Positions 33,601 to 41,737 of a stretch of DNA of 64,000 nt are shown here, piece after piece. Each line of letters begins with the position of its first letter. Positions within the stretch are counted from its first letter, which is position 1. The DNA lies in the NCBI GenBank assembly GCA_001603955.1, contig LVAA01000021.1, forward strand, positions 62,001 to 126,000. The letters are read 5' to 3'. A model generated the notes under the pieces. It had not been told where the DNA came from. It saw nothing but the letters and a program-made list of their open reading frames with translations, and searched no databases. The stretch comes from Syntrophobacterales bacterium Delta_02. GTDB lineage: Bacteria; Desulfobacterota; Syntrophorhabdia; Syntrophorhabdales; Syntrophorhabdaceae. The translations under genes were made by a program, and so were the position numbers.

Positions 33601-36262
33601 GAAGCTCACGAAGGAAAGTCCGAAGGAGAACAGCATCCCCGTGGGGGGCAAGGCCACGTTCCTCGCGCAGGTCTTCTCCGGCGGCAAGCTGGCCTCCGGG
33701 TCCTTTACCTACACCTGGGAGCGAAATCCCGACGCGCTCTTCGGTGACGCGAAGAACCCGAGGTACGAGACCACCGGCGGTTCCCGGTCGCGCAATTCCG
33801 CGTCCTTCGGGAAGCCGGGGACAACGCCGGTGTGGGTGGTGGTGCAGCGCCAGGTTGACGGCCGCAAGATGACCGTCGGCGAGTCGGAGCAGATCATGAT
33901 CCAGGTGGTGAAGCCGAAGATCACCCTCAAGGCCGCGCCGCAGGACCCGTTGGTCGGCCAGGAGGTGAAGATCACCCTCACCGAGGAACCGAAACTCGAC
34001 GCCCAGACGGTGTCCTACTGGTGGGAGATAGCGGGCAGCGCGCAGAACGCCGGTCCTGCAACCTCGGACCAGAAGACCTACACGTACAAACCGAAGGACG
34101 ACAAGCCGGTGACGGTTACCGTCCACGCCAAGGCGAAGGACGGCGGCGAGGAGATCGGCCTCGAGAAGATCACCGTGACGGCGAAGAAACCGACCGTTAC
34201 CGTGACGGGCCCGAAGATAGCGGGGCCGCCGCCCATGATCTGGAAAGAGGGTGTGGGACTCGTTCCGGCGGGCCGCCAGATAGCCGAACACCAACGTGTG
34301 GAGTTCTCCGTCGCGGTGACCCCGGCAACCGCCCAGCAGCTGCGCTACCACTGGAAGGTCTCCCCGGAGGGATGCACCGTCTCAGCGCCTTCTTCAAAGG
34401 ATACGGGCGTGACCTGCGGGAAGACGGGCTCCTATACCGTGACCTGCGCGGTGAAGAGCGCCGACGGAGCCGACCTGGGAAGCGGGACGGGGTCGCTCGG
34501 TGTGACCATATCCCAGTCGGACATATCCACGGGCAAGAAGAAGGATGAGGCAAAGAAGAAGCTCGACAACGCCAGACAGCTGTGGTCGCAGAAGAAGTAC
34601 GACGGGGCCATAGCGGCGGCCGAGGCCGCGGCACAGGTGGACGGGAAGCTTGCGCAGCCCGTCCTTTCCCAGTTCTCACAGGAACTCAAGAAGATGGGAC
34701 GGGACGCCGTCAACAAGGCGGATCTCACGGAGGCGGTGAAGCGCCTGGAACAGGCGGTGAAGCTCAATCCCAACGATGCCGAGGCGAAGAAGAAGCTGGA
34801 GGAGGCAAAGAAATACGCCTCCGCATGGCCGCGCGTCGAGGCGAAGGCGAAGGAGTTCGACGCCTTCATCGCGCAGAATAAGGTGTGGTCGGCGCAGAAG
34901 GCCATGCTCGAGATGCAGGACATCCTGCGCGGCCAGTTGGGTGGCCAGTCTTCGTCGAACCCCCTGTGGGCGCGGGTGACGGCGGATTTCAACAAGGGCG
35001 TTGCCTGGTACAACGATTTTTCCCGGAAGAGCAACGGCGAGTGGACGAGGCTCTTCAAGGCCGAGGACTGGGAGAAGGCGGAGGTCCACTTAAAGCAGGT
35101 CCTGACCCAGGAATTAACTCCCGCGGATAAGAAACACTACGAAGCGGCCCTGCAGACGACGAACTCCATGCTCGCGAAGAAGAAGGAGGACCAGCGAAGG
35201 TGCGAGGCGAAATGGACCGAGGGCCAGGCGCTGTACAACGCGGGGAAACACGCCGAGGCTCTGGCGAAGTTCAAGGAGAACGTTGCCTGCGCACCCGGGA
35301 ACAGCCAGCGCGAGGCCTATATCCGTCAGCTCGAGGAGTCGCTCAAGAAGCAGGCGGCGGCGAAACAGGCCTGCCTTGCCGTGAGACAGCAGGGGGACGT
35401 ACTCGTGCAGCAGAAGAGGTATCCCGACGCGATAACGAAATACCGGGAGAGCTTGAGCTGCAATCCCGACGCCAAGCTTGAGGCCTATATCCGTCAGCTC
35501 GAGGGGGAAGTGAAGAAGCAGGCCAATGCCCGGGCGACCGCCACCCTGGCGAACCAGCTCCGTGCTGAGGGAGCGCGGCTCCAGAACCAGAAACGCTACT
35601 CCGAGGCCATCGCGAAATACCGGGAGAGCCTGCGCTATCTGCCCGACAAGGCCCTGGAGCAACATGTTGCCCAGATGGAGACACTACTCAAGAAGCAGAA
35701 CGACCAGCAGGTCCTTCAGGCCCGCGCCAAAACACTGCGCGACGAGGGTGCCACGCTCCAGGGGCATAACAGGATACGTGAGGCCATCGCGAAATACCGC
35801 GAAAGCCTGAGATACGTCCCTGACCCGCAGCTCGAGGCCCATATCCGCAAGCTCGAGGCAAGCCTTGCCGCGAAGCCGACGACGCCCACGCCGCCGACGG
35901 CGACAAGCGCCAGCCCGGCAGTAGGCTCCTGGACGGGTGTCTGGAAGAGCAGCGCCGGACCGGAAGGCGAGGTGGTCAGCTTCAGCCTCACGGCGAGCGG
36001 CAGCCGCGTCACCGGCACCTTTTCCGTCGCGGTCCCGTATACGGCGTCTTCCGGGGCGCGCAAGACGGAGACGCTGGGCGGTCCACTGGAAGGTACGATC
36101 ACGGGCAACAGGGCAAAGGGGACATTCCGCGAGAAGAGCGACGCAAAGCACACGGGCACCTTCGATGCCGTCATGGCAGCGAACGGTACCCAGTTCAGCT
36201 GCACCGTGCGCGCGACCGACGGCGGCGAAAGCAGGACCTACACGGTGAGACGGGTGCGGTGA
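30680..36262 (+). CDS. Giant secreted multidomain protein (TSP1-like, PKD-like, TPR)
   Basis: An 1860-residue exported protein of unknown function. In order: signal peptide 1-26; a helical and coiled-coil region about 60-400; a hydrophobic stretch near 410-465 that may be membrane-associated; an Ig/PKD-like domain near 590-715; a short Pro/Thr linker; a thrombospondin type 1-like module at about 744-787 (YSDWGECDRTTKKQKR, several Cys); a Cys-rich domain 795-870; three or four PKD/Ig-like beta domains about 887-1277; a helical TPR-like region from 1290, with four near-identical 55-60-residue TPR-type repeats at about 1508-1730 (each containing A(I/L)xKYRESL or equivalent); and a C-terminal beta domain 1748-1860. 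TSP1-like modules are uncommon in bacteria. It is divergent from, and likely functions with, the caspase-like operon. Confidence 0.85.
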   Translation: MRIPKSLKVNLLICLILLVPTLLPAVTMPPSQLVSEAMDGVLVDMGNPFLKVIKQGSWISGDNYRNPLTNLLDPSDHDARLFISLDDVGPERAREVWKAYQGRLRKKIFAMAKSAGYSTDEIQLLLKSVNFYPPAQLLKGIEQNEEAIARFLKMGNYPNLLEVGEEAAEGLYTTPTKFIRQGYETGKRVQVAELVAEEGSDSYRLVHKATAEAEHVAETVGEANLKGYVQSAEYSLNEAQKALKEGKLDTAKKNLTRAKDRLKSARKLGGVSAEGAAVKELDALEGQIDDAIKLAFESADDAKAMLAKTKQFANKLGGEVMKKTTVDLAALESMALKNSVKQRAFLKGVLEGEGKWATLRVNLEEASGSALSTLKSGARLAYRNWFISLMALWELKEFPAAIEREGAAKASARLAATIAGLANPTFGYAQLFSVIFVTTGELLVDWVSSYGYGAVVGRQDCMDLIAGLYTVPGREQNIEERGCEQIGDDRHLACRIYDSKGLRSSLAMGHRFNQDLIPPFMIQLLNCHAKAASKHYDDYESKHDEGVQQALVNKCLQPVLKTWLDSRQLIVNEADALRQALEEQPVRVAANPSRLKEKGTVRLSVEDTTGVSGAQRDIEERAKCLGGIHAQPKSGSDYIWTVNGKTFAKNYNRGTAELSLDAPGTYEVCVSVEYAWRVAGLPVVSTEDGLSGKATRRGCATVVVELPPEDKKPGDTNVSETPPPSDPTGGATKAPPAEVKKTPPSCSYEYSDWGECDRTTKKQKRTVTGKRPEGCVETRKPALEQGCTPPPTKAELDSRYYNCLCRCYSGWAGHIGVWWDPAGKSVPECKSSGPCFGGAGAWGCTRRHSFGAPNDCAKGCWEGAYGKGTWDSKKADQMRRDENKKHVKPLTVKLKASKNPADFGDIVTLTAEAAEGTGGYKYSWGGCAEDAKDARAKVMNSRECKPCTATVTVTDQDDGSASDSVTIKCTALKVKLTKESPKENSIPVGGKATFLAQVFSGGKLASGSFTYTWERNPDALFGDAKNPRYETTGGSRSRNSASFGKPGTTPVWVVVQRQVDGRKMTVGESEQIMIQVVKPKITLKAAPQDPLVGQEVKITLTEEPKLDAQTVSYWWEIAGSAQNAGPATSDQKTYTYKPKDDKPVTVTVHAKAKDGGEEIGLEKITVTAKKPTVTVTGPKIAGPPPMIWKEGVGLVPAGRQIAEHQRVEFSVAVTPATAQQLRYHWKVSPEGCTVSAPSSKDTGVTCGKTGSYTVTCAVKSADGADLGSGTGSLGVTISQSDISTGKKKDEAKKKLDNARQLWSQKKYDGAIAAAEAAAQVDGKLAQPVLSQFSQELKKMGRDAVNKADLTEAVKRLEQAVKLNPNDAEAKKKLEEAKKYASAWPRVEAKAKEFDAFIAQNKVWSAQKAMLEMQDILRGQLGGQSSSNPLWARVTADFNKGVAWYNDFSRKSNGEWTRLFKAEDWEKAEVHLKQVLTQELTPADKKHYEAALQTTNSMLAKKKEDQRRCEAKWTEGQALYNAGKHAEALAKFKENVACAPGNSQREAYIRQLEESLKKQAAAKQACLAVRQQGDVLVQQKRYPDAITKYRESLSCNPDAKLEAYIRQLEGEVKKQANARATATLANQLRAEGARLQNQKRYSEAIAKYRESLRYLPDKALEQHVAQMETLLKKQNDQQVLQARAKTLRDEGATLQGHNRIREAIAKYRESLRYVPDPQLEAHIRKLEASLAAKPTTPTPPTATSASPAVGSWTGVWKSSAGPEGEVVSFSLTASGSRVTGTFSVAVPYTASSGARKTETLGGPLEGTITGNRAKGTFREKSDAKHTGTFDAVMAANGTQFSCTVRATDGGESRTYTVRRVR
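35206..35870 (+). repeat. Four in-frame TPR-coding repeats
   Basis: Four tandem units of about 55-60 codons inside the giant protein gene. The DNA is also similar between units, for example GCGAAATACCGGGAGAGC near 35609 and its near copies at 35439 and 35788, which points to recent duplication. Confidence 0.75.
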
Positions 36263-36408
36263 TGGGATCGGACCGCGCGGGGAGCTCTCGCGGCCCTTCT
36301 TCCCGGGCTTGAGCTGCGGCCTTCCGCAGGTTCACGGTCCACCGCCTGGGAGGGAGACTTATCTGCACGAACAGGCCACGGGAGGTTTTGCTGGACTCGA
36401 GGGCCTCA

Positions 36409-37068
36409 TCATCTCTCCCCGTAGCGGGTGAGTTGTTCCGGGGTTAGCACGGCCGCGATGCGGTTTAGCGCGGTCTTCCGGACTTCCGCCAGTTCCGCGC
36501 TCACAGCGGTGAGGTCCGGTTGGTCTGCCTTCTCGTACCTCTCGATGATGGTTGCCTGCCCTGCTCTCTGATCATTCAGGATGGCGGCGATCTGCGACTC
36601 CTGCGCGGCGTCGAGGCCAAGCCGGACTTTCAGTTCGGCCGCATCGGGAATCGCCTTCTGGGCCATGCGCAGGGAGCGGAAATAGTACGCATTGTATCGC
36701 TGCGAGAATTTCTCCTGCCTTGCCCGCAATCTCTTCTTCTGTTCGTCGGTGAGCTTTTCGTTTATACGCTGAAAGCTTTCCTCGTATATCCTCCTGAGCT
36801 CCGGCTCGTAAGATACCCTGAAAGCCGTCGCACGTGCCTCCATCTCCGTGACCACCTTCTTCACCTCGACCGTCTGCGCGGCGTCCAACCGGAGGTCATC
36901 GACGAGTTTCTTCACGATCTTCCTCACCCTCTCTTCGGGGGTCCGAGATCGTGTCGGGTGAGATCCTTCCATCTGATACCCGAGGTATATCCTGGTTCCC
37001 AGCGCGCCGGCAAAGATCCCCACCAGGAGGACCAGGACCAGGGTGATGATGATCTTTATCTTGTTCAT
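36409..37068 (-). CDS. Periplasmic Spy/CnrX-like metal or stress sensor
   Basis: A 219-residue protein with an N-terminal membrane anchor (IIITLVLVLLVGIFAGALG) and a helical periplasmic domain. Two LTxxQ-like motifs (LTDEQKKRL and LTPEQLTRY) and the Arg/Glu-rich helices place it with the Spy/CpxP/CnrX/ZraP heavy-metal sensor group. In CnrX the domain binds metal and holds the anti-sigma factor; no obvious His-rich metal site is seen here. The start at 37068 has a GGGAG site 13 bases after the anti-sigma gene. Last of a three-gene operon. Confidence 0.78.
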   Translation of the reverse strand: MNKIKIIITLVLVLLVGIFAGALGTRIYLGYQMEGSHPTRSRTPEERVRKIVKKLVDDLRLDAAQTVEVKKVVTEMEARATAFRVSYEPELRRIYEESFQRINEKLTDEQKKRLRARQEKFSQRYNAYYFRSLRMAQKAIPDAAELKVRLGLDAAQESQIAAILNDQRAGQATIIERYEKADQPDLTAVSAELAEVRKTALNRIAAVLTPEQLTRYGER

Positions 37069-37081
37069 GTCAGTTCTCCCG

Positions 37082-37405
37082 TTAACCGTTGTAAGGGTCC
37101 AGAAGGACCGTCTCGATGGTGTCGTCCGTGAACATCTGCACCAGGTCCTGCTGTGAGGCCGCCTCGTAGCGGAACATCGCCACGGCAAGGAGGATGACGA
37201 TGGCGCATGCCACGGGGCAGACTCGCCAGAAGAGCCTTCCGAACAGGTCCGTCCAGGAGATGCCCTCGATCTCGTCGGGCAGGCTCCTTACATCTCTCAT
37301 GACCCGTGTCTCCCATTCCTCACCCGGCTCCGGCCCGCCCCGGCTCCGGTATGCGGCCGCGAGGGCTGTCTCCAGTCTTTCTTTTTCATCTTTCGGGGAT
37401 CCCAT
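37082..37405 (-). CDS. Small membrane protein, probable anti-sigma factor
   Basis: A 107-residue protein: a charged cytoplasmic N-terminus (about 1-55, EKERLETALAAAYRSRG and WETRVMRDVRSLP), one membrane helix (VCPVACAIVILLAVAMF) and a short periplasmic tail rich in Asp. Size and topology match CnrY-like anti-sigma factors, with the N-terminus expected to hold the sigma factor. No sequence motif proves it; the position between an ECF sigma factor (12 bases upstream) and a CnrX-like sensor is the main evidence. Confidence 0.68.
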   Translation of the reverse strand: MGSPKDEKERLETALAAAYRSRGGPEPGEEWETRVMRDVRSLPDEIEGISWTDLFGRLFWRVCPVACAIVILLAVAMFRYEAASQQDLVQMFTDDTIETVLLDPYNG

Positions 37406-37417
37406 TGCCCGCCTCCT

Positions 37418-38107
37418 TCATTTCCTGCCGGCGTCCTTGAGGAGCTTGTGCAGCTTCCTGCGTGACCGGAAGGAACGTATCTTCACGTTTGCCGTACTCC
37501 ACCCGAGGAGGTCGGCGACCTCGCGGATGGACAGGCCTTCCAGGTAGACAAGTTCCAATACCATCCTGTCCTCCGGTGACAGTCTGGCCAGCGCCCACTC
37601 GAGTACCTCCCGTGCCTCCACCTCCCTTCCGATGTCGTCGATGGAGCCTCCCGACGGATCGGCCGCTGCCCGCTCGACCCATTCCCGGTGTCCGTCACCG
37701 AGGGAGCTCATGGCAACCTCTTTCGACCTGTACGCGCGTCTCCAGTAGTCGTAGCAGGTCCGCGTCGCGATAGCGGCTATCCAGTGCCTGAACCCACCGG
37801 ACCCGGTAAACTTTGCCAGGGACTCGTAGACGCGGATAAAGGCGTCGTGTGCCACCTCTTCGGCATCCTCGTAGGGGACGTGGCGGCTGACTATCTTGAG
37901 GACATACATTTTGTATTTCCTGAGAAGAAAAGCGAAGGCGTCGCGGTCACCATTCAAGACCCGGGTTATATACCCGGCGTCGGACGACCGGCTTTCATCC
38001 TCTTCGGTACGATCAATCACGGCAGATACCCATACAGGTCTGTTATAACAAAGCTGACCCGCCGGGGCAAGCTCCATATCGGGCGAGCATGCATCTTCCT
38101 GCCCCAT
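37418..38107 (-). CDS. ECF-family RNA polymerase sigma factor
   Basis: About 230 residues from ATG 38107, which has a GCAGGAG site. Region 2: FLLRKYKMYVLKIVSRHVPYEDAEEVAHDAFIRVY with the -10 recognition helix; region 4: LSPEDRMVLELVYLEGLSIREVADLLGWSTANVKIRSFRSRRKL, a typical helix-turn-helix. The linker between them carries a short acidic insert. The frame stays open to 38263, but that part translates REP-like and TTCAAGCGG repeats. Operon head for the anti-sigma and sensor genes. Divergent from the export operon, which is a natural target. Confidence 0.9.
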   Translation of the reverse strand: MGQEDACSPDMELAPAGQLCYNRPVWVSAVIDRTEEDESRSSDAGYITRVLNGDRDAFAFLLRKYKMYVLKIVSRHVPYEDAEEVAHDAFIRVYESLAKFTGSGGFRHWIAAIATRTCYDYWRRAYRSKEVAMSSLGDGHREWVERAAADPSGGSIDDIGREVEAREVLEWALARLSPEDRMVLELVYLEGLSIREVADLLGWSTANVKIRSFRSRRKLHKLLKDAGRK

Positions 38108-38190
38108 CGCTCCTGCCTGAAACTCAAAGGAGTATCCCGTTTCCATCCCTGTCATCCCAACGAAGGCCCTGGGCTCCATCTTTCTGTTGA

Positions 38191-38226
38191 AACGGTTCAA
38201 GCGGCTTAAGCGGTTCAAGCCGTTTT
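38191..38226 (+). repeat. TTCAAGCGG repeat between sigma and exporter operons
   Basis: Units AACGGTTCAAGCGGCTTAAG and CGGTTCAAGCCG. Another block at 38376-38396 carries CGGTTCTAACGGCTCAAGCGG. Both lie upstream of the plus-strand exporter operon. Confidence 0.75.
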
Positions 38227-38495
38227 CACCCTTCTCTCCATCGGCAGGTTCCCCACCCGCCATCTTTCCCCATAAGTCGGGGACAACAGCAAAAAGGTTA
38301 CAAGATAGTGAGACGACGGGTAAATGGGTGATAGGTAATAGGAAGAACCTCTGTCATCATTCTCATCCGGCTCCAACGGTTCTAACGGCTCAAGCGGTTT
38401 TTTTTTGTAACCGATCCTTCACCCCCGCCGACTCCATAATCATGATTGAAGAACTCACATCTCAGACCAAAAACATTTTTACCAAGGAGCCGTCC

Positions 38496-39785
38496 ATGGA
38501 AGAGACTCGCGACGATACGTCATATATGAGGAAGATACTCCGGTCGGTGGGACCGGGAAGGGGACTGAAGAAGAGGACGATATGGCTCGCCTCGGCCGCC
38601 GCCGCGATCCTTCTCGCGGGGGCGGTGGTTCTCTACGCGTCCAGCGGAAAGTCTGAGGCCCGCTACAAGACCGCGGAGGTGAAGAGGGGCGACCTTACAG
38701 TCACCGTCACGGCTACGGGTACGCTTGAACCACTGGAGCAGGTCGAAGTGGGCACGGAAGTCTCGGGGACTATCAAGACGGTTCTCGTGGATTACAACGA
38801 CAAGGTAAAAGAAGGGCAGGTCCTCGCGAAGTTGGATACCACCAAGCTCGAAGCCCAGGTCCTGCAGTCGGAGGCGAGCCTGAGATATGCCAAGGCGAAG
38901 CTTCTCGAGACGCAGGCCACCGTGGCCGAGACCCAGAGCAAGCTGAATCGTTTCAAGGAGAGCCTTGAGCTCAGTGGTGGAAAGGTTCCCTCCCGGGCCG
39001 AATATGATGCCGCCGACGCCGCGCTGAAACGGGCGAAGGCCCAGGAAGGGACGGCGCGGGCCGAGATCGCCAAGGCTGAGGCGACGCTCAAGGCCAACAG
39101 GTCTGATCTCAACAAGGGGACGATACGCGCGCCCATAAACGGGATCGTCCTCGAGCGGAAGGTAGAGCCCGGGCAGACTGTCGCCGCGTCCCTCCAGACC
39201 CCGGTTCTCTTCAAGATCGCCGAGGACCTGAAGCAGATGGAGTTGAAGATCTTCGTCGATGAGGCCGATGTGGGACAGGTTCAGGAAGGCCAGACGGCGA
39301 TATTTACCGTTGACGCCTTCCCGGAGAAGAAATTCCCCGCCCGCGTCAGGGAGGCCCGTTTCGCCGCGAAGACGGAGAACAACGTGGTGACCTACGAGAC
39401 GGTCCTCGAGGTGGATAATTCCGCCATGGTGCTCCGCCCGGGCATGACGGCGACGGCCTTTATCACGGTGAACAGCGTCTCCGATGCTATCCTGGTTCCC
39501 AACGCTGCCCTGAGGTTCACTCCGCCGCAGGACAAAACACAGAAGGAGAATTCCGGAGGCAGCAAGCTCTTGACGAGTCTCTTGAGCAGAAGGCCCCCGG
39601 GCACGGACAATCGCCAGGCGCCCAAACAGGTCAGCAGCAACGTGGTGTGGAAGGTCGAGGGCGAAAAGATCGTACGCGTGACGGTGAAACCCGGCGCGAC
39701 GGACGGGGTGATGACGCAGATCGTCGGGGATAACCTGACCTCGGGTTCGCTTGTGGCGACGGATATCGTGAGGACAAAGAAATGA
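38496..39785 (+). CDS. MacA-like periplasmic adaptor (membrane fusion protein)
   Basis: A 429-residue membrane fusion protein linking an inner-membrane ABC transporter to an outer-membrane channel. Membrane anchor about 27-46; split lipoyl motif LEPLEQVEVGTEVSG and GTIRAPINGIVLERKVEPGQ; an alpha-helical hairpin between them; beta-barrel and membrane-proximal domains afterwards. The ATG at 38496 has AAGGAG; the frame is open upstream to 38187 through repeat DNA only. A gap of poorly conserved sequence (about 345-365, KTQKENSGGSKLLT) sits in the last domain. It overlaps the ATPase gene by four bases. Confidence 0.9.
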   Translation: MEETRDDTSYMRKILRSVGPGRGLKKRTIWLASAAAAILLAGAVVLYASSGKSEARYKTAEVKRGDLTVTVTATGTLEPLEQVEVGTEVSGTIKTVLVDYNDKVKEGQVLAKLDTTKLEAQVLQSEASLRYAKAKLLETQATVAETQSKLNRFKESLELSGGKVPSRAEYDAADAALKRAKAQEGTARAEIAKAEATLKANRSDLNKGTIRAPINGIVLERKVEPGQTVAASLQTPVLFKIAEDLKQMELKIFVDEADVGQVQEGQTAIFTVDAFPEKKFPARVREARFAAKTENNVVTYETVLEVDNSAMVLRPGMTATAFITVNSVSDAILVPNAALRFTPPQDKTQKENSGGSKLLTSLLSRRPPGTDNRQAPKQVSSNVVWKVEGEKIVRVTVKPGATDGVMTQIVGDNLTSGSLVATDIVRTKK

Positions 39786-40522
39786 AGGAAGAAGGGTATC
39801 GGATAGAACAACAGGAACAGGGACAACCCCTTATCGAACTCCGGGAGATAACGAAGGTGTACGGCAAGGGTCAGGCGGAATTGCACGCCCTGCGGGGGAT
39901 AGACCTCTCGGTCTATGAGGGAGATTTCGTGGCGGTAATGGGTCCGAGCGGGTGCGGGAAGTCGACATGCATGAACGTGCTCGGCTGTCTCGATACCCCC
40001 ACATCGGGACGCTATCTCTTCAAGGGGGTGGATATAGCGGACCTGTCACGGAATCAGAGAGCTCTGCTGAGACGGCATTATCTGGGTTTTGTCTTCCAGG
40101 GATTCAATCTGCTGAGCCGGACATCAGCGTTGGAGAATGTCGAACTGCCCCTCTTGTACCGGGGCATTCCCCACACCCACAGGCGCGATGTCGCCCGTGA
40201 GGCACTCAACGCCGTGGGTCTTTCCGGGTGGGAGCACCACACGCCGGCGGAACTCTCCGGAGGACAGCAGCAGCGCGTGGCCATAGCGCGGGCAATAGCT
40301 ACCTCACCCGCCGTGCTTCTCGCGGACGAACCGACAGGCAATCTCGATTCCATCCGCAGTTTGGAGATCATGGAGCTTCTCTCGTCTCTCAACAAGGACA
40401 GGGGCATCACCGTCCTGATGGTGACCCACGAGCCGGACATGGCGCAGTACGCCAGCCGCACGGTGCGGTTCCGTGACGGGCTCATCGCGTCCGACAGCCG
40501 CGGCAGCGAGGTGACGCAATGA
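39782..40522 (+). CDS. MacB-like ABC transporter ATPase subunit
   Basis: A 246-residue ATPase of the LolD/MacB group. Walker A GPSGCGKST at 54-62, Q-loop FVFQGFNLL, signature LSGGQQQRVAIARA, Walker B VLLADEPTG with TGNLDS after it, and switch His in MVTHEP. Unlike E. coli MacB, the ATPase and permease are separate genes. It overlaps neighbours by four bases at both ends, implying tight co-translation. Confidence 0.94.
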   Translation: MKEEGYRIEQQEQGQPLIELREITKVYGKGQAELHALRGIDLSVYEGDFVAVMGPSGCGKSTCMNVLGCLDTPTSGRYLFKGVDIADLSRNQRALLRRHYLGFVFQGFNLLSRTSALENVELPLLYRGIPHTHRRDVAREALNAVGLSGWEHHTPAELSGGQQQRVAIARAIATSPAVLLADEPTGNLDSIRSLEIMELLSSLNKDRGITVLMVTHEPDMAQYASRTVRFRDGLIASDSRGSEVTQ

Positions 40523-41727
40523 TCTGGAACGCCTTCCTTCTGGCCCTGAGGGCCATCCGACGCAACAAGATGCGGTCATTCCTGACCATTCTCGGCATCG
40601 TCATCGGTGTGGGTGCCGTCATTACCCTCGTCACAGTGGGGGGCGGGGCAACGGCGAAGGTGACCGAGGATATCGCGAAGCTGGGGAGCAATCTCCTCAT
40701 GGTGACACCCGGCCAGATGCGGCACGGCGGGGGAGCTTCGGGAAGCGCGAAGTCCTTCGAGATCGACGATGTTAAGGCGATCGCCCGTGACGTCAATTCC
40801 CTTGCCGGTGTCACCCCCACATCCTCCTCTTCGGCAACGGTCGTTTTCGGTGCGAAGAACTGGTCGACTCAGGCCACGGGTACGGATTCCGCGTTCTTCA
40901 AGGTGAAGGACTGGAGGGTTGAGGAGGGGAGGGAGTTCACAGACCAGGAGGTCCGGTCGGGGACCGCTGTGTGCATCCTTGGCGCCACCGTCAGAAAGGA
41001 ACTCTTCGGTGAGCTGGAACCGTTGGAGCACAGGATACGCGTCAAGGGTGTTTCCTTCGAGGTGATCGGGGTGCTTACGGCCAAGGGCCAGTCAGCGACG
41101 GGCCGGGATCAGGACGATCTCATCGTCATGCCCCTTCGTGCCTTCCAGCGGCGCATCTCGGGAAGCGATAACGTCGGCCTCATACAGGTTTCGGTGGAAG
41201 ACGGCGCGTCGACGGACAAAGCTCAGCAGGACATCGAGGCCCTCCTCAGGGAGCGCCGGCGCATTTCCACCCTCAAGCCCAACGACTTCCAGATAAGGGA
41301 CATGAAGGAGATTGCCAGCACGATGCTCGCCACGACAGAGCTTCTTACGACCCTTCTCGGTGCGGTGGCGGCGGTCAGTCTTCTCGTGGGAGGCATCGGG
41401 ATCATGAACATCATGCTGGTGTCCGTGACGGAACGGACCCGGGAGATCGGGACGCGGCTCGCCATCGGCGCGCTGGAACGCGAGGTCCTTCTGCAGTTCC
41501 TCGTCGAGGCGATGGTCCTTTCAGCGTTCGGGGGTCTCTTCGGCATTATCCTCGCACTCATCGGCTCGGCATTTCTCACTCGCGTCCTCGAGGTTCCCTT
41601 TGTCATCAACGGGTGGATCGTCTTCATCGCCTTCATCTTTTCGGCGGCGGTGGGCCTGATGTTCGGCTATTTCCCCGCCCGGAAGGCTGCGAGCCTGGAT
41701 CCGATAGAGGCGTTGAGACACGAATAG
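40519..41727 (+). CDS. MacB-like ABC transporter permease
   Basis: A 402-residue FtsX/MacB-type permease: first membrane helix at the N-terminus (MRSFLTILGIVIGVGAVI), a large periplasmic domain (about 50-275), then three helices (VAAVSLLVGGIGIMNIMLV, LSAFGGLFGIILALIGSAF and IVFIAFIFSAAVGLMFGYFPARKAA) with the conserved GIGIMNIMLVSVTERTREIG and FPARKAA motifs. MacB pumps use mechanotransmission to drive substrates through TolC-type channels. Substrate unknown. Confidence 0.93.
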   Translation: MIWNAFLLALRAIRRNKMRSFLTILGIVIGVGAVITLVTVGGGATAKVTEDIAKLGSNLLMVTPGQMRHGGGASGSAKSFEIDDVKAIARDVNSLAGVTPTSSSSATVVFGAKNWSTQATGTDSAFFKVKDWRVEEGREFTDQEVRSGTAVCILGATVRKELFGELEPLEHRIRVKGVSFEVIGVLTAKGQSATGRDQDDLIVMPLRAFQRRISGSDNVGLIQVSVEDGASTDKAQQDIEALLRERRRISTLKPNDFQIRDMKEIASTMLATTELLTTLLGAVAAVSLLVGGIGIMNIMLVSVTERTREIGTRLAIGALEREVLLQFLVEAMVLSAFGGLFGIILALIGSAFLTRVLEVPFVINGWIVFIAFIFSAAVGLMFGYFPARKAASLDPIEALRHE

Positions 41728-41737
41728 GAGAGGGGCC

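Noticed and set aside
31793-34351. 852-codon open frame on the minus strand
   Set aside because: Antisense shadow of the giant protein gene, rich in His, Arg and Leu, with no domain, signal peptide or ribosome site.
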